Below, in pieces: positions 44,175 through 56,241 of a DNA stretch of 64,000 nt (position 1 is the stretch's first letter; every line of letters starts with the position of its first letter). This stretch comes from Mesodorylaimus sp. YZB2_4 (taxonomy: Eukaryota > Nematoda > Enoplea > Dorylaimida > Dorylaimidae), in contig JASANH010000306.1 in the NCBI GenBank assembly GCA_030248295.1, forward strand, positions 19,668 to 83,667, written 5' to 3'. The notes beneath the pieces are model-generated. The model made no database searches. It had not been told where the DNA came from and saw only the letters and a program-made list of their open reading frames with translations. The position numbers and the translations under genes are program-made.

Positions 44175-44464
44175 AGTTAAAATATGCAGATTTCAAACAG
44201 ATTGCCTTCTGACGCGGAATCAAAACAAATTTGAAATGGAGATAGTCTTCCAATTACAGGAAACTGCTCTAGTTCGCCAATTGACTGCCCGGTTAGTGAC
44301 TTAGCGGGCCAGTTAGTTAACCGCCTGGTTAACTAGATATCAGGAACGCCAGTTAAATCTGCCTTAACTGCCCAGTTAGTGAACTGCCCGGTTAAGGCAC
44401 TTAACTGGGCAGTAAATTTTGACAGCCCAGTTAAAGTTGATCGCGATTCAGGAACCCGGCCCAG

Positions 44465-45730
44465 ACTTAAAAGTTGTTTCCGCCCACACTTTCTAGGAAT
44501 GCCTCTTTTATTGTATGTTTTGACGTAATTTGACATGACAATTAAAAAAAATGGACGGTGACGGAAATTAGGCTTTACTTGGATTATCTGCTGTGACGAA
44601 CATGACAATCTAGTCAATATCGCCTATTGTCCGCTCTATGTCTCCCTTTCATGTCAGTTAGCAACAGCTGACTGAAGTCTCGAAAAAGCAATTCGTGGGA
44701 GCGATAAAAAGACGCCACATAAGGGCTGGACATATCATAGGTAACGTCTCGTCGAGTGCAAGTATTGCCTCTTCCGAAAATTACCAAAATTATAACTCTT
44801 CTCACCATTTATTTGTTAATTGTATTTTATCGCCCCAACTCAGGTATAACAACTATTTTTCTTTCATTCCCGCCTCAGAAATCAGGATAACTATTTGTAT
44901 CCTCTTCCCGTAAACAGTAAAAGGCTCCCAAAGTTGGTTAAAGGGTGCGAAATAGAGTTTTTCTTTCGTGCAGCTCAATCCAATCGACTGGAATTTGCGA
45001 GCTGTTTCCTTGGTATAGCCAAGAAGCTGTGAAATTCAAGGAGGATGCATCATGCTTGCATGTGACATACAACCCGTGACCAATTTTCTTGTGCAACTTG
45101 TTATAGTTTCCTCTTTGCCGAATAACTTTTAATTCTCGTTTTTAAGTCATGTTAGTCTCTATCTTTTTTGTTTAAGTCATGTCAGCAAATCAGCCTGCCA
45201 TCAGACTACGACCCTAATCTCAGTCAGCGAATGGACCCACAAAGGAAAGAACCAGCAAGAATCTGCATAAATTCAACTCACAAGCCCCATCTATTCGCAA
45301 GTCATCAAGCCGCCGCTGAGCTCAGGGTCGTGGCCCAGCGGGTTAGGTGCGTACTTACAACGAAACTTCGACTTCCGCCTGGGTGACAAATGATTGTTAA
45401 ATATGTTCCTCAGCCCTGCGCAGTATCGTGCTTGGCTACGGATGAAGTATAATATTTCATACCTATCCTTGAACGAAATTCTTGATTTTCTGGGTGAAAA
45501 TTTGACCCCGTGATTTTTTGTGCCTAGTAGTAAGTACTCCATGAGTTGACTTGGCGTGAGTTTCACGCAACAACCCCCATGGATTCACTTCCTAGATCAG
45601 CCTTTCCACTTGGCTCCAAAACCCTTTTGCGTAGAGATATCGTTTATCTTGTCTGACTAGTTCTATGAGATACAGTGATGTTTACCAGTTTGTTCTTGTT
45701 CTTGAAACAATTTTTTCTTATATTTTTTAG
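44465..45730. other. No recognised gene
   Basis: Several short frames occur (44695-44913, 45168-45386, 45291-45566 minus) without any motif. Nothing supported. Confidence 0.4.
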
Positions 45731-45734
45731 GTCA

Positions 45735-45742
45735 GGACTGGG
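45735..45742 (+). promoter_or_regulatory. TATA box candidate
   Basis: TATATAAG stands alone in mixed sequence about 95 bp before an ATG at 45831 (ATGTCGAGACAG) and before splice-donor-like GTGAGA at 45891. It suggests a core promoter for the unassigned plus-strand exons that follow. Alternative: chance AT-rich word. Confidence 0.35.
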
Positions 45743-45807
45743 TATATAAGGAGCCGATTCTTTCATGCAGACAGAGTTGCCTTGTCGTATGCATTTCGCT
45801 GTGGCTA

Positions 45808-47030
45808 TTGTTTAGTAAAACTTCCGTATTATGTCGAGACAGTTTCGTGGTCGAGCGCCGCGTTATCAACCGTACAGCCGATAAGCGCTGGGTGAGAAGT
45901 AATATATGTGTAGTACAGTTGAGGGACCGAATTGGTATTAGCCTTTTCCCTAGACAGGCTCGAGTCTCCGTCAGCTTCATTACACCAGAGCATCTGTGCC
46001 AAAACGGTTGGATTGATTTCGGAACATGGCATGAAGGTGCGGCATTTGCGGTTTAATCACATTCTTTGAAGGTATGCAAGAACTTTCCGCATTTTTTTCT
46101 TATTAAGGCAGGATGGAAGCAGAGGCCGCTGCGAGCACAAAAAGAGGCCGCCGGCATAGGCGAATTTTCAGACAACCGCTAGATGACCCAGCTTTGAAGA
46201 GCGCGACTGGCTGTAGGACACATTCATGCAGGCCCTGTCGCTCGCTCTACCTCCCTTGTCTTTGGATCCTTTTCTGCGTGGTGTGTTGCGGCAAGTGACT
46301 TTTCCCTTTTGGAGAAGTCGGTGGTGGGTTGCACGTTTTTAGCTGAGCTCAAGAAGGTATCGAGCTTGTTACATTTACGCCGCATTGAGTTTGATTGTCT
46401 CACAGGACTTCTAACGACGACATCTTTCGGATTGGGAAATGGACGCTGGCGACTTCGAGCTCACAAATCAAGTCGCAGAGGCTGACCGTTTGTCCGACCT
46501 CTTTGACTGATAATACTCGGAAAAAGTCGCCCATCTTGTTGCCAGGCACTCCTTCCCCTGGTAGTATTGACTCTCAGCGACCTTGAATTTATGAAGTTTA
46601 TGAAGTCTGGTTCTGCGACATCCAATGTGTGTGGCTCGCATCTTTATGAGCACATCAGCGAAAAAGCAGTGACTATCGAGCTTATGTATTCGTTCGGCGA
46701 TATTTGCTCACTACAGGGCTGTGGCGGAGCCTTCCGCTCCCTGCTGGAAGTCGCCGACGTATGGGAGTTTTTCAAAGATCCTCGCCATCAATCAGACTGA
46801 TTTTCGCGTCAGTTTGGTTGAAGCAGATATTGACGGATGTGCCTGGGAATATAAGTCGAAAGCTTGCATCACTTCTTCATGGAGGAAGGGTGCTAGGCAA
46901 CCAGTTCTGGATGTCGGCAGCCGATAAGCCAGAAGACACTGACCTCCCGCATAAGCGAGGAGCTTATAGGCACACTAGCCAGCTCAGACAGGACTCTAAA
47001 ATTTGCAGACAACCCGCTATCACTTAGACT
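45808..47030 (+). other. Unassigned plus-strand exon-like frames
   Basis: Frames at 45808-46056, 46113-46298, 46567-46800 and 46704-47027 have moderate coding character, for example a basic start (MSRQFRGRAPRYQ) after the TATA-like box. I recognise no domain and cannot join them with confidence. Confidence 0.25.
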
Positions 47031-47289
47031 TTAGGCAAACTGCGTAGGCCGAAAAAAGCGGTATTTTCAAATTTGTTGAAACAATTCGTTGGGTTATATT
47101 CCGGTAAAAATTACTTCAGAGCAAACATTTGGGAGAAAAAAATTGTTTTATCGTGTCCCGCATGCTCTATTTCATTCATTCTTCATTCATGACCAAATGC
47201 ATTAAAGCACACTCAAGGATCATTGAACATGCCAAAAACACTACTCCACACACAAAGGGAAAATGTCATTTTATTGACGAAATTGGCAC

Positions 47290-49965
47290 TTGTCACACTA
47301 GGATCTGAACTAGTTTAAAGTCCCCTAAGCAACATCCACCGGCAGAGTATTCCACAAAGTCATTGCCCAGAAAATAAAACATTGCTTATATGACTCAAAG
47401 TTATGCCTTGGGAACAATAAATGGTGATATATTTCATTTAATCGAGCACTAGCGCGAACAGTATCTGATTTATGCAAAAAACGCGCGTTTGGAAAGTCAT
47501 GAAGGCCATGATAAAACTAATAAAACTGGCACAACTTCAAGAGCTTCCTTCTACAATAGAGGCAACTCCAACCAGCCTTTGCTAATCCATCCTTATAAGA
47601 AATTCTAAAATCATTCAAATATAACCTCAGCGTAAAAATGTGCGCGCTCTAATTCATTAACGCCTTTTTTTAACGTTGGGTCCAAGCATGCTGCCCCATA
47701 CTCTAGCACAGAGCGGATACACGTATTATAAACTTTTCCTAAAACACGCGGGTCCACGTGCCTGCCAAGCCTTCTTCTTAATGCCCCTATCTTATTAGTA
47801 GCCTTGCGAATTACGTTAGACACATGAGCACTAAACTTCATATTAGAATCAAAAAGTACGCCAAGATATACTACCTCAATCTGAACTCCAGTTTGTGACC
47901 TCGTGAGAGTAATGAGGGTTCATAAGGCAGTTTACCATGACCATACCGGAAGATGATCGCTTGCGATTCATCGAGATTGGAATCGAGACCAGCGGACTCG
48001 ACCCATGATGAGACGTAATCAATCGCTGGTTGTAGTAGCCGTTCCGCATCTTGCAATGATTTCAGTGCGGCGAACACTAATATCATTTGCGTATCCCTGA
48101 AAATGGACTTCCGGAAATCGATTCTGGAAGCCGCATAATAATGAGTCCATGAAAGAGGGCCCCAGTATGCTGCCCTGAGGCACTCCAGACGCAGCATGCA
48201 TGATGTCTGAAAAACAGTCGTCCACGACAACCCGCTGACTTTGGTCAGATAAATAAGAGGAGAGCCAACGAGCTTAGATGGTACGCGATGCTCAAATTGG
48301 AGACGACGTTGCAGGTGAGGATGAGGGACTTGGTCGAAGGCTTTCTTGAAATCGAGGAAGACACCCGATGACTCATTTGCAGGATTTTGAATTCAATGAG
48401 TCATGAATAACCTGGCTGGCTGAGATCAATGCACTGTTTTTACCACGGCGCTTGCAGAATCCATGTTGATGAGAGGATATACGAATATGAGATCGAAGCA
48501 AATGGCTAACATGACATTCCAGCAATTTGAATAAAATCGACAATAATTAAATTGGTCGATATGACTTGACACTCGCTTTATCACTTGGCTTTGGTATCGG
48601 AATCACCTTGCCCTTCTCCAAGCTGCAGGGAAAACCTCGCTGGAAATCGATCGATTGCACAGCAGTGCCAGTGCCGGTGCAATAGCGGACGCAATTTTCT
48701 TGATTATAGGCACAGTCAGTCCATCTTCTCCAAGGGCGCTGTTCCCCTTGAGGCGGCGGATTTCACAGAGAAGGAAATTTTCTTTAACAGTATAATCGAA
48801 GAGATCGTCAGGGTCGGCGTCAGGAACATGAAACGGCCTATAACCATTGGTGTTGAAACACCTGGAAAATTGTTCATTCAGCGCCTTTGCCTTCTCGCCG
48901 CCGCACAACAAAGGACGATCAAATTGATCAACAAGAATAGGGACTTTCCGATATTCAGGCGACAGGTCACGATATGAAGACCAAAACGCTGCTGGCGACT
49001 CCGCATTCGCGAAGGCCGTTCTGACGTAATCAGTCTTTGCTTTGCTAATTAGTTTCCGACATTGAGAGCGGAGGGAGATAAAGGACTGTTGGTCGACAGC
49101 TGTATTTGAACGCTTCCACGCCTTATATGCCATGTTCTTCTGGCGAACAAGAGCTAGTAAGGAAGATGAGATCCATGGGCTTCGTCCAACGCATCGAACA
49201 TTTTTTTGTGGTATTAGGGCCGTAAAAACTTCGTTGATCGTGGCAGTTAATCAGGAACAGGCTTCATCCATGGAAGGAGCATCAGCTACCAGCTGCGATA
49301 AGTTGCAGTCTTCCAACCGACGATTAACCATTTTCCAATCCACACGCTTCAATAGCCAGATTCGCTTCATGATTGGTGGGTGAGGTTTAGGCCGCCCAAG
49401 TAGCGAAACAGATATAGTGGCGTGATCGGATGTAGAGACTGGGGGGGGGGGGGAACTGTTGTATATATGTGTCGCTGGCAGTCTCCAATAATTATTAAAT
49501 AAAGCAGCGATCAATCCTTTTAAGTGGGGTGATCTACCGTTTGGATCCCACCCACCACAGATAGCAGATGAAGGAGACGCCGGCAGGCGGGAGAATCGAC
49601 TTGGAAGTCAACGTTAAAATCGCCAATGATCACCAAATTCCAAAGGTTGCTACTAAACGCCTGAAACAGATACCCACTTAGAGCGTCTACGGCGGCTTGC
49701 GAAGTCTTTGGAATATAAACACAATTGATCGCGCTGGAACCAGTACCAATCCGCACAGTCAGACTTCCCTTATCTTTTTGGTTGATGCCATATTCAGCTG
49801 GATATTTCAGGCGTATGCAAGCATGGGAATTCTTTGAGTAAAAGGCAACCCCACCACCTCCTTTCTTACGATCCGATCGTAACAGGTCATAGCAAATAAA
49901 TCGAGAGCTCGTTGTCCGTGATCGATGCATCGATTTTCGTCTCTGCTTAACTAAAGAAGTCATAA
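47290..49965 (-). pseudogene. Decayed CR1/Jockey-like LINE
   Basis: Read on the minus strand from 49963, the endonuclease part shows GGGGVAFYSKNS, LVIIGDFNVDFQV (catalytic D and N) and a degenerate C-terminus. The next frames (49133-48603) contain the linker SPAAFWSSYRDLSPEYR and LKGNSALGEDGLTVPIIKK, which leads into the reverse transcriptase. The catalytic core follows at about 48225-48019, with ASGVPQGSILGPSFMDSLL and a damaged active-site box GYANDI in place of YADD. The C-terminal segment at 47841-47611 carries RRRLGRHVDPRVLGKVYN and SVLEYGAACLDP, typical of this group. Frameshifts and stops separate every block. The 3' part toward 47290 has no recognisable repeat or poly-A. It is the same family as the fragment at 9.1-10.1 kb. 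Confidence 0.75.
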
Positions 49966-49969
49966 TTGG

Positions 49970-52900
49970 GCGAGAGAATTTCGCACTTCAAATCTTCTCT
50001 TTTCCCTAATATACTATTAATATTGCAAAATCCAAAGCTCCAATGGGGCGGAATTAATATAATAGACAGGCCTATGCATAGGAACGTCGCCATCATAAAA
50101 CCAGTTTACCTCGCAGAGAGCGATGGGAAGACACGACCGCTCTCCATGACGGACTACCCTATTCCCTATTTGATGGGAAAAGTTTTTCCCCGGAAGAAAT
50201 CGGTTGAGAATCTAAGAAACTGTAGTATGTACAGTTTCAACTGCTTCGTGGCTTATCAGTCGGACGATAAGTATTGTTTCCTTCTTATCTGATCAGGAGG
50301 AATCCAAGACAAGAGCAAGCGCGTTTGTTCGCGCTTTTGGAGGAAAGACCACAGAACGTTGAGGCATTTATAGCGAGGTGAATTCGCGTCGGCGCAGTGG
50401 TAGAGAGCGGTCTGTTCTTCTTCCCGCTCTCGACTCATGTGTCAATGAACAGACGCGGATGCTCTGTGCATCTATGCTCTAAGAATCAGTACCACCAAAA
50501 TATTTTCTAGTTTCATTCAAAATGTCAGCCATTTTACAGCAACTGGCAGGACATGACGATGATAAACACTTTCGGTACACCAGCAGGTTGCAACATTGTC
50601 ATAAATTTTTCAATGTACATGGGAGCGTGTGTGTGAATAGAACTCAAAACGTATCGTGATTAATCAATGACATGCGCATCAACCACACCATCCGTGAAGC
50701 CCACACGTTTAGCAGGATTTATCAAAGACGCAATATAATGCATTATGATAGCAGCCCTGGTTCGATTAGCTATTGGTAAAAGACTGATCAAGTCTTCAGC
50801 TTCACTTCGCTTTTCTTTTGGTTGAGCTTCTGCCACTCCCGATATGACACGGTGGAAAATATCCGGTTTTGGTCAACTCAGTTTGGCAACCCAGCATGTG
50901 GAAGCCGAAGACTGTGGAAGAAATCGCCAAGAAAAGGAGCAACTTCTATTTGGAACGGGAGAATGACAAGTGGAAAGTGAAACCGTTTACGCCAGTCTAT
51001 TTTGCTTGCTTGAACATTTTGATGTTGTACGGTTATGAAAGTATGGACCTGATATGTCACAGTGACGAGAATTAGAGCATTTTAGTTGTGTCTATGAGAT
51101 TGGACAGAGAAGCCTATGCTAGTAACATGGACGCTTCGAAGATGTATTTGTCTCAAGGCATGGATGTGGCGGATATGTTCAGACAGGCTTGAAATGAGTG
51201 TGCTCGAAAATAAACTTGTATACATTTTTTTTCAAGTACGCATTTCGTAAGCAGAGGCTAACGCAGAAAGCATGCGACAAAACATGATTTAAATTTTATA
51301 TCTTTTTGAAATCATTTGTCGCTGGCAACGATTGGAATTTTTTAGAATGCATTATATCGAAATAAGCACTCAGGTAAATGGATACGTAATTTCACTACGC
51401 GAACACGAAAAGCGAAAGTATGGCAGTGCACAGAATGGTCAGTCCAAGTACACTGTTGGCCCAGAATCAGTCTGTAACATAAGGAAACTATCCCAAGTAC
51501 GATTCTCGATCCACGACCGTAGTTGTGTATTTGAATCAGATAAATCAGAAACTCGGCACTTGTTGAGGCGAGTCGGGCGCAGTGGGCAACAAAGGCGTGG
51601 AAGGCCGCAATTCTCTGCCACGTGATTCCACTGGCGAACACTTTATCTGCGACCTGCTTGAGTCTGGTTATTTTAATCGATTCCACGTTGGCAATCAGTA
51701 AGAATCGTCTGTTCCTGAAAAACTTTTTCACTGCCCGACGCATGGCCGATGCGTATCGAATAGGTGGCGGGCTAGCGTCACCGATGCTTCACAAAATCAA
51801 ATTCCTAAAAAACTTCACTCGTTACTGAAGCAGCCATTCCCAGAAAGAAAAAAGCTGACAGTGATTAAAAGTTACTGCGACTCTGCTTTCATGGTCGCTT
51901 AGTTGCTTGGATGTGCTTCAAATTATTAAAAAGTGCTGCCTGCACTTTAATTTAAATTTTCTCGCCCATTCTATGCCTGGTTTTGTCATGTCTTCTCACT
52001 TTCAACAAAATTTGTTTCGTTTTTGTAAGCACACACACTACAGCACCTACAAAACCAACACCACATATTATACCATACCAACAAAACATACTGCTTATCT
52101 AATTAAGGTGAGCTAATTAAGGCCCTGCGGGGCTTGGCTTACGGCTACTGGTCAGAGGCTGAGGGGTGATAATAAGCTGCTATGCTAGCTGCGGGGCTTC
52201 GCCCGCAGCTAGCTACGCCAGCGCGACGGGCGCCATAACTACTCATGTGTCTTTCGATCCAAATGAACTTTGCCGTCCAGTTTCGGAACCTGATAACGTG
52301 GATGGATTTCTGTGCAATGTATCTTCTGCGGCATTAGAAACACTTATCGATGACTTGTCCTCTGCGCCAGCTGTCAACGGAACCACAGCAGTAAGCCAGT
52401 TCAAACATGTCTCCCTTTAGATTTGAGCACTATTCTTTTCCTAGCTCGAGCAGCACTGTTCTGATTTGTAAAAGTTTGGATTTCCCTCTTGAGTGCCTTC
52501 TTTTTTCTCCAACAACACTCCAATTCATCCAAACGATCAATTTATCCAATCGTGTAAATTCATAAACTGAAAAAATGCTAAAACAACCGTACAAATCAGA
52601 AATAATACGCCAAACTGACCGCCCTGCCTCAGCCACGCTCGCAACGTGGCACAGACCACCCCTTCTGGGCACCGTGCCAAGCGTGCTCGGAACCCCTCCC
52701 AGCCACGTCACTACGGTGGCTCGGAGACCCCTTCCCAGCCACAAATTCGCGGGGCTCGCCATACCTGGCTTATCTCGAGAACTTTCTAGGATTGGCCGTC
52801 ACCTATCGATTGCCGCTAAGCACGATGTGCATTACATTGGCCTATTTTTCCGCTTCGTCATCGTAGCCAATGATAAAGTCGAATCTATATCTAATAACAG

Positions 52901-54300
52901 TCTAACCACCGTCCATGACCGCCTGTCCGTCTTGGAAACCTCGTTACAACAGCTCCTCCCTCTTAGCCGTCGTGAAATACGTACGAGGGCGTGTTGACCC
53001 GTTGTTGTGGTTGCGCATTCTCGTACGATGTATGCGCGCACTGAATCTTTTTTAGGGCCGAACGGGGGTATCGCCACGAGTAAACTCTGGGGAAGATTGA
53101 CCAACTCTACGGCTTAAGGTAAGATACTGCAGCTGAGGATCCTGCTAAGTGATTTTAGCCCCGATTTGGGTGATATTAGCGCCACGTATGAAGCAACGCG
53201 GGCGGATCCAGAAACATCGACGATTCGCCACAGATTCGGGCGGGTATCGTCGAGAAAGGTGAAGCCAAACAACAGTTTGCAACAACCGAATCCTAAGAAG
53301 AGAGAAGACAACCATGGACTCGATGAAAATAGCAAAGTTTTGAGTCCAGCTAGGCATGAAAAGTGAGATTGCGGATCCCAGATTTCAGGCAGGTAGCTTT
53401 GGATTTGTTTACTTCAGTCTCGTGGCAGACAATGAGGCGGAAGAAGTGAAAGAAAACGAAGAAGCTCGTCCCGTGGTGAATCTGACCATTCCAAAAGACA
53501 AGGCTGATTTGCAAACACCAAAACCACCATTACGCAAGCGAGCACCGTCACCCGCTGCGACAGTCGTGGTAAGTCGCTTGCAGAGTGTTTTCGAGTCCAT
53601 CCTGGAACAAGTCATTTGCAGGTACCCGCAAAAAGTTTGATTACAGTTTCGCCTTTTTGAACAAAGGAAAAGGCCTCGAGTCCCTCGTTCTCGACTCCTC
53701 GTTTGATGCCGAGTAATCAAGGCAAGGCAAGGAAAGTGCTGTCAAGGTGGGTTGGTGTTCTGCATCTTAAAATAGAGGTGCGTGTTCGTACAATCAAGAA
53801 GCGCGTGTTCGTCTGCGCCAGCAACTGGCATCGGCAACGGTGAAACAAGAGGTAAAAATAAAACATTCGCGGATCCTGGCACTTTCCTTTGATTTTCAGG
53901 AGAGGGACTAGCCAACCCTAGTCCGACCGATAAGACAATTATCGGTATTGGCCGATAACCGAATACACAATTATCGGCCGATAAAAACGATAATACTGAT
54001 AAATTCTGAACGTGTGAAAACATCAAATTTTAGGGCGGGGTAGGTCAGCTCCTTGGGATAGGTCGGGATCACTTTTCCCATGATCAGGATCAGGTTTTTT
54101 TGCATTTTTTGCCTATGAACCCATTTTCCTCGCTAAAGCACACTTTAGTAATCCAGGTTTTTTTAAGCTTTCCCTAAGACCGATTCTCGATCATTATGAG
54201 CCTATAACTGACAGTCGGTGCCGTTGCCCATTTATAATGTATATGCCTAGCAAAGCGAGTGAGGTAAAGCAAATAAACATTTTTTAAGTTTGATTTTTTT
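49970..54300. other. Gene-poor stretch with unassigned frames
   Basis: The most coding-like pieces are 50869-51075 (after a GTCAACTCAG acceptor-like site, ending GYESMDLICHSDEN), 52166-52420, 53166-53366 and 53356-53640. None has a recognised domain. 52620-52740 is a GC-rich tract with repeated CCCAGCCAC and GTGGC words. A G12 run sits at 49441-49452. Confidence 0.3.
53925..54000. promoter_or_regulatory. Cluster of GATA-like sites with a palindrome
   Basis: About seven GATAA/TTATC cores occur in 75 bp. They include the perfect palindrome TTATCGGCCGATAA at 53971-53984 and the related TTATCGGTATTGGCCGATAA upstream. This is a plausible GATA-factor array or a small inverted-repeat element. Confidence 0.45.
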
Positions 54301-54303
54301 CAG

Positions 54304-54804
54304 CCTTGCAAATATGGCATCAAAACCTGGTGCCTTTGCGACGTTGATACAATGTATTTGTGCAATGCTGAGGTTTATCACAGCAAGAAAACAGCAGCTG
54401 CCAACGACACAGCAACTGCTGATCGATCATTGGGAGAACAGGTACTTTGATAGCCTTGATTGTAAGGAATAGCTATCAATCTCAATTGTTCTCGATTTCA
54501 GGTGGTGCAAACGCTGATGGCCCCACTCTAAAACAATGGGCGTACGCTGTACACTGATAATATCTTCACCTTAGTCGAGCTAGCGAACAAACTGTATGAA
54601 GAGCGGACGTATGTAGTGGGGACAGTTCGACCACATAGGGAAGAAATTTTAAAGGATTTCACAGTGGAGCCCATCAACCTGAATGAAAGTCGATTCCTAT
54701 TTTCTGAAGAAAAGACGCTCCTGAGATACCGAGCCAAGAAGAAGAAACAAAGTTTCTTGTTGTCGACGATGCATCATTCAAAGCAGGTCCAGAAAATCTC
54801 CTAA
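54304..54804 (+). pseudogene. piggyBac-type transposase fragment
   Basis: Two exons join in phase: 54304-54441 (after TTTTTTCAG) and 54502-54804 (GTACTT donor, GATTTCAG acceptor). They encode KYGIKTWCLCDVDTMYLCN, then GEQ-VVQTLMAPL, then RTLYTDNIFTLVELANKLYE and TYVVGTVRPHREE. These are the central blocks of piggyBac transposases: the GIK.W.L.D block, the second catalytic D in LYTDN, and YVVGT(V/L)R. Between APL and the LYTD block is an in-frame TAA at 54529-54531, so the copy is dead. The N-terminal catalytic part and any TTAA-flanked ends were not located. Confidence 0.65.
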
Positions 54805-54845
54805 GATCCGGCTTCTGACGATGAAGAATAAGATCAAGATGGACG

Positions 54846-54950
54846 AGGCAGCCGAGGACGGGCAGCCGTGGACGAGGCGACCGTGGACGTGGTGGTCTTG
54901 GATGTGGCGGTCGTGGATGTGGTGGTCGTGGACATGGCAGTCGGGGATGC
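54846..54950 (+). repeat. RGG-like coding repeat
   Basis: The tract is made of GG(A/T)CGTGG(A/T) units and reads GRGDRGRGGLGCGGRGCGG in one frame, resembling RGG boxes of RNA-binding proteins. A frame change near 54865 and the lack of a surrounding domain leave its status open. It directly follows the piggyBac relic. Confidence 0.5.
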
Positions 54951-55009
54951 CTATCAAAAAATACTCAGAACTGCAGAGCCAACCAGCCATCAAAAAAGGT
55001 CTGGCGCCT

Positions 55010-56240
55010 TAAAATTAACCCACTAAGGAAGTCTGTGACATGCGAAACAGGCTCACTGACTGGTCCATTTTATCCACGAGTTTTAGTAAATACTTCCTCT
55101 TATAGGTTGGAGCTGCCTGCGTTGCAGCGCAGCAATACGTCGGCGCTGTTAGGGCGCGCGTCCCGCGAACAGGAGACACTCAACAGGAAACAACTCCGAC
55201 GATAATAACGGCGATGACGACGAGGATACCAGCCCGAGGAGATCGTCCAGAGGTGGATCTGTTGGAGGAAAAGTCAAGAGAGGACTGTGCTGTGACCAAG
55301 TTCGTCTGAAACAGCCACCGAGCCAACGTGCGGTTGTGGTCGTTTTCAGATTAGCAGGCTGGTGTAACGGAAAATTGGTTCAGCGAGCAATGAACGGCAT
55401 GCTTGAAATTCCGATTCAACTCGACGGTGAGGACTGCTGGCGCGTCTATGAAGTGATTTCAAAGTTTAAATCCTCGGTCGTACACAAGCAGCGTTTAAAT
55501 GATTTTGTCATAAACGATCCGCAAATTCACAACAAGAACGGATCGTTGGTACCGGACATTCTAGCATCTACCAGTAAGCGTATGTCTTTCAATCGATTAA
55601 ATTTGGCTCACTAGTCCTTGAATAAAGCAAATGTGTTGGGGGTAAAGGAAGCTTAAATGCTTGTTTGGAGAGCCAAAAAACTAAGGGAGAAAGTCGCCTT
55701 GTATGAGCCTGTTTACCGGCACAAATTTTCCCAAACGAAATAAACGAAATAAATGGTAACTTCTCTTTAAGATCTGAGTTTCTGGACTTTCTAAGTTTCT
55801 GAGTTTCTGGAGTCCGAAAGAGCCGGAAAACCGCTGTTCTACGTGGCGCCACCGCCTCTAAAAGGCCCGCCGACGTGCGACGACGAGATGGAAGAATCTT
55901 TGATCGATAAGTTATTGTTCGCTAAATTTCACACACACCTTTTTTCCAGCATCGACCTACCTGACTGTTGACCAAGATTTGCATCATGATGCCATCCAGG
56001 GTAACGATAGGCCCAATCGGGCCGTCCCACCCCCCAACAGAAATTGATGATAACGACTGACTCAAAGCCGAACTGCTTTGTTCTCTCTGTCAGACCAATC
56101 ACAAGCAGAAACAGGACAGGGAGCCCGCGCCGGAAAGGGAGAACGTTATCATTCGCCAGTTAATGAAACCGGGAAATTTTAATTTAAGAGCCAACAATCG
56201 ATTGGCGTAATGGTCGATAGTGGCCCACAGTCTAACAAAA
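55010..56240. other. No recognised gene
   Basis: A 92-codon plus frame at 55336-55614 (QLDGEDCWRVYEVISKF) may be an exon but shows no known motif. The rest has no support. Confidence 0.3.
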
Positions 56241-56241
56241 A

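Larger units (their letters stand above)
41631..44464. mobile_element. PIF/Harbinger DNA transposon with TIRs and CAG duplication
   Basis: Inverted ends begin GGCCGGGTTCCTGAATCGCG at 41634 and mirror it up to 44461. They are flanked by a CAG direct repeat (41631-41633 and 44462-44464), which matches the 3-bp target duplication of this superfamily. Inside are a transposase on the plus strand and a Myb/SANT protein on the minus strand, the two-gene set typical of Harbinger elements. Both subterminal regions carry many AACTGGGC-type repeats in both orientations. The total length is about 2.83 kb. Both genes have lesions, so this copy is not autonomous. Confidence 0.88.
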
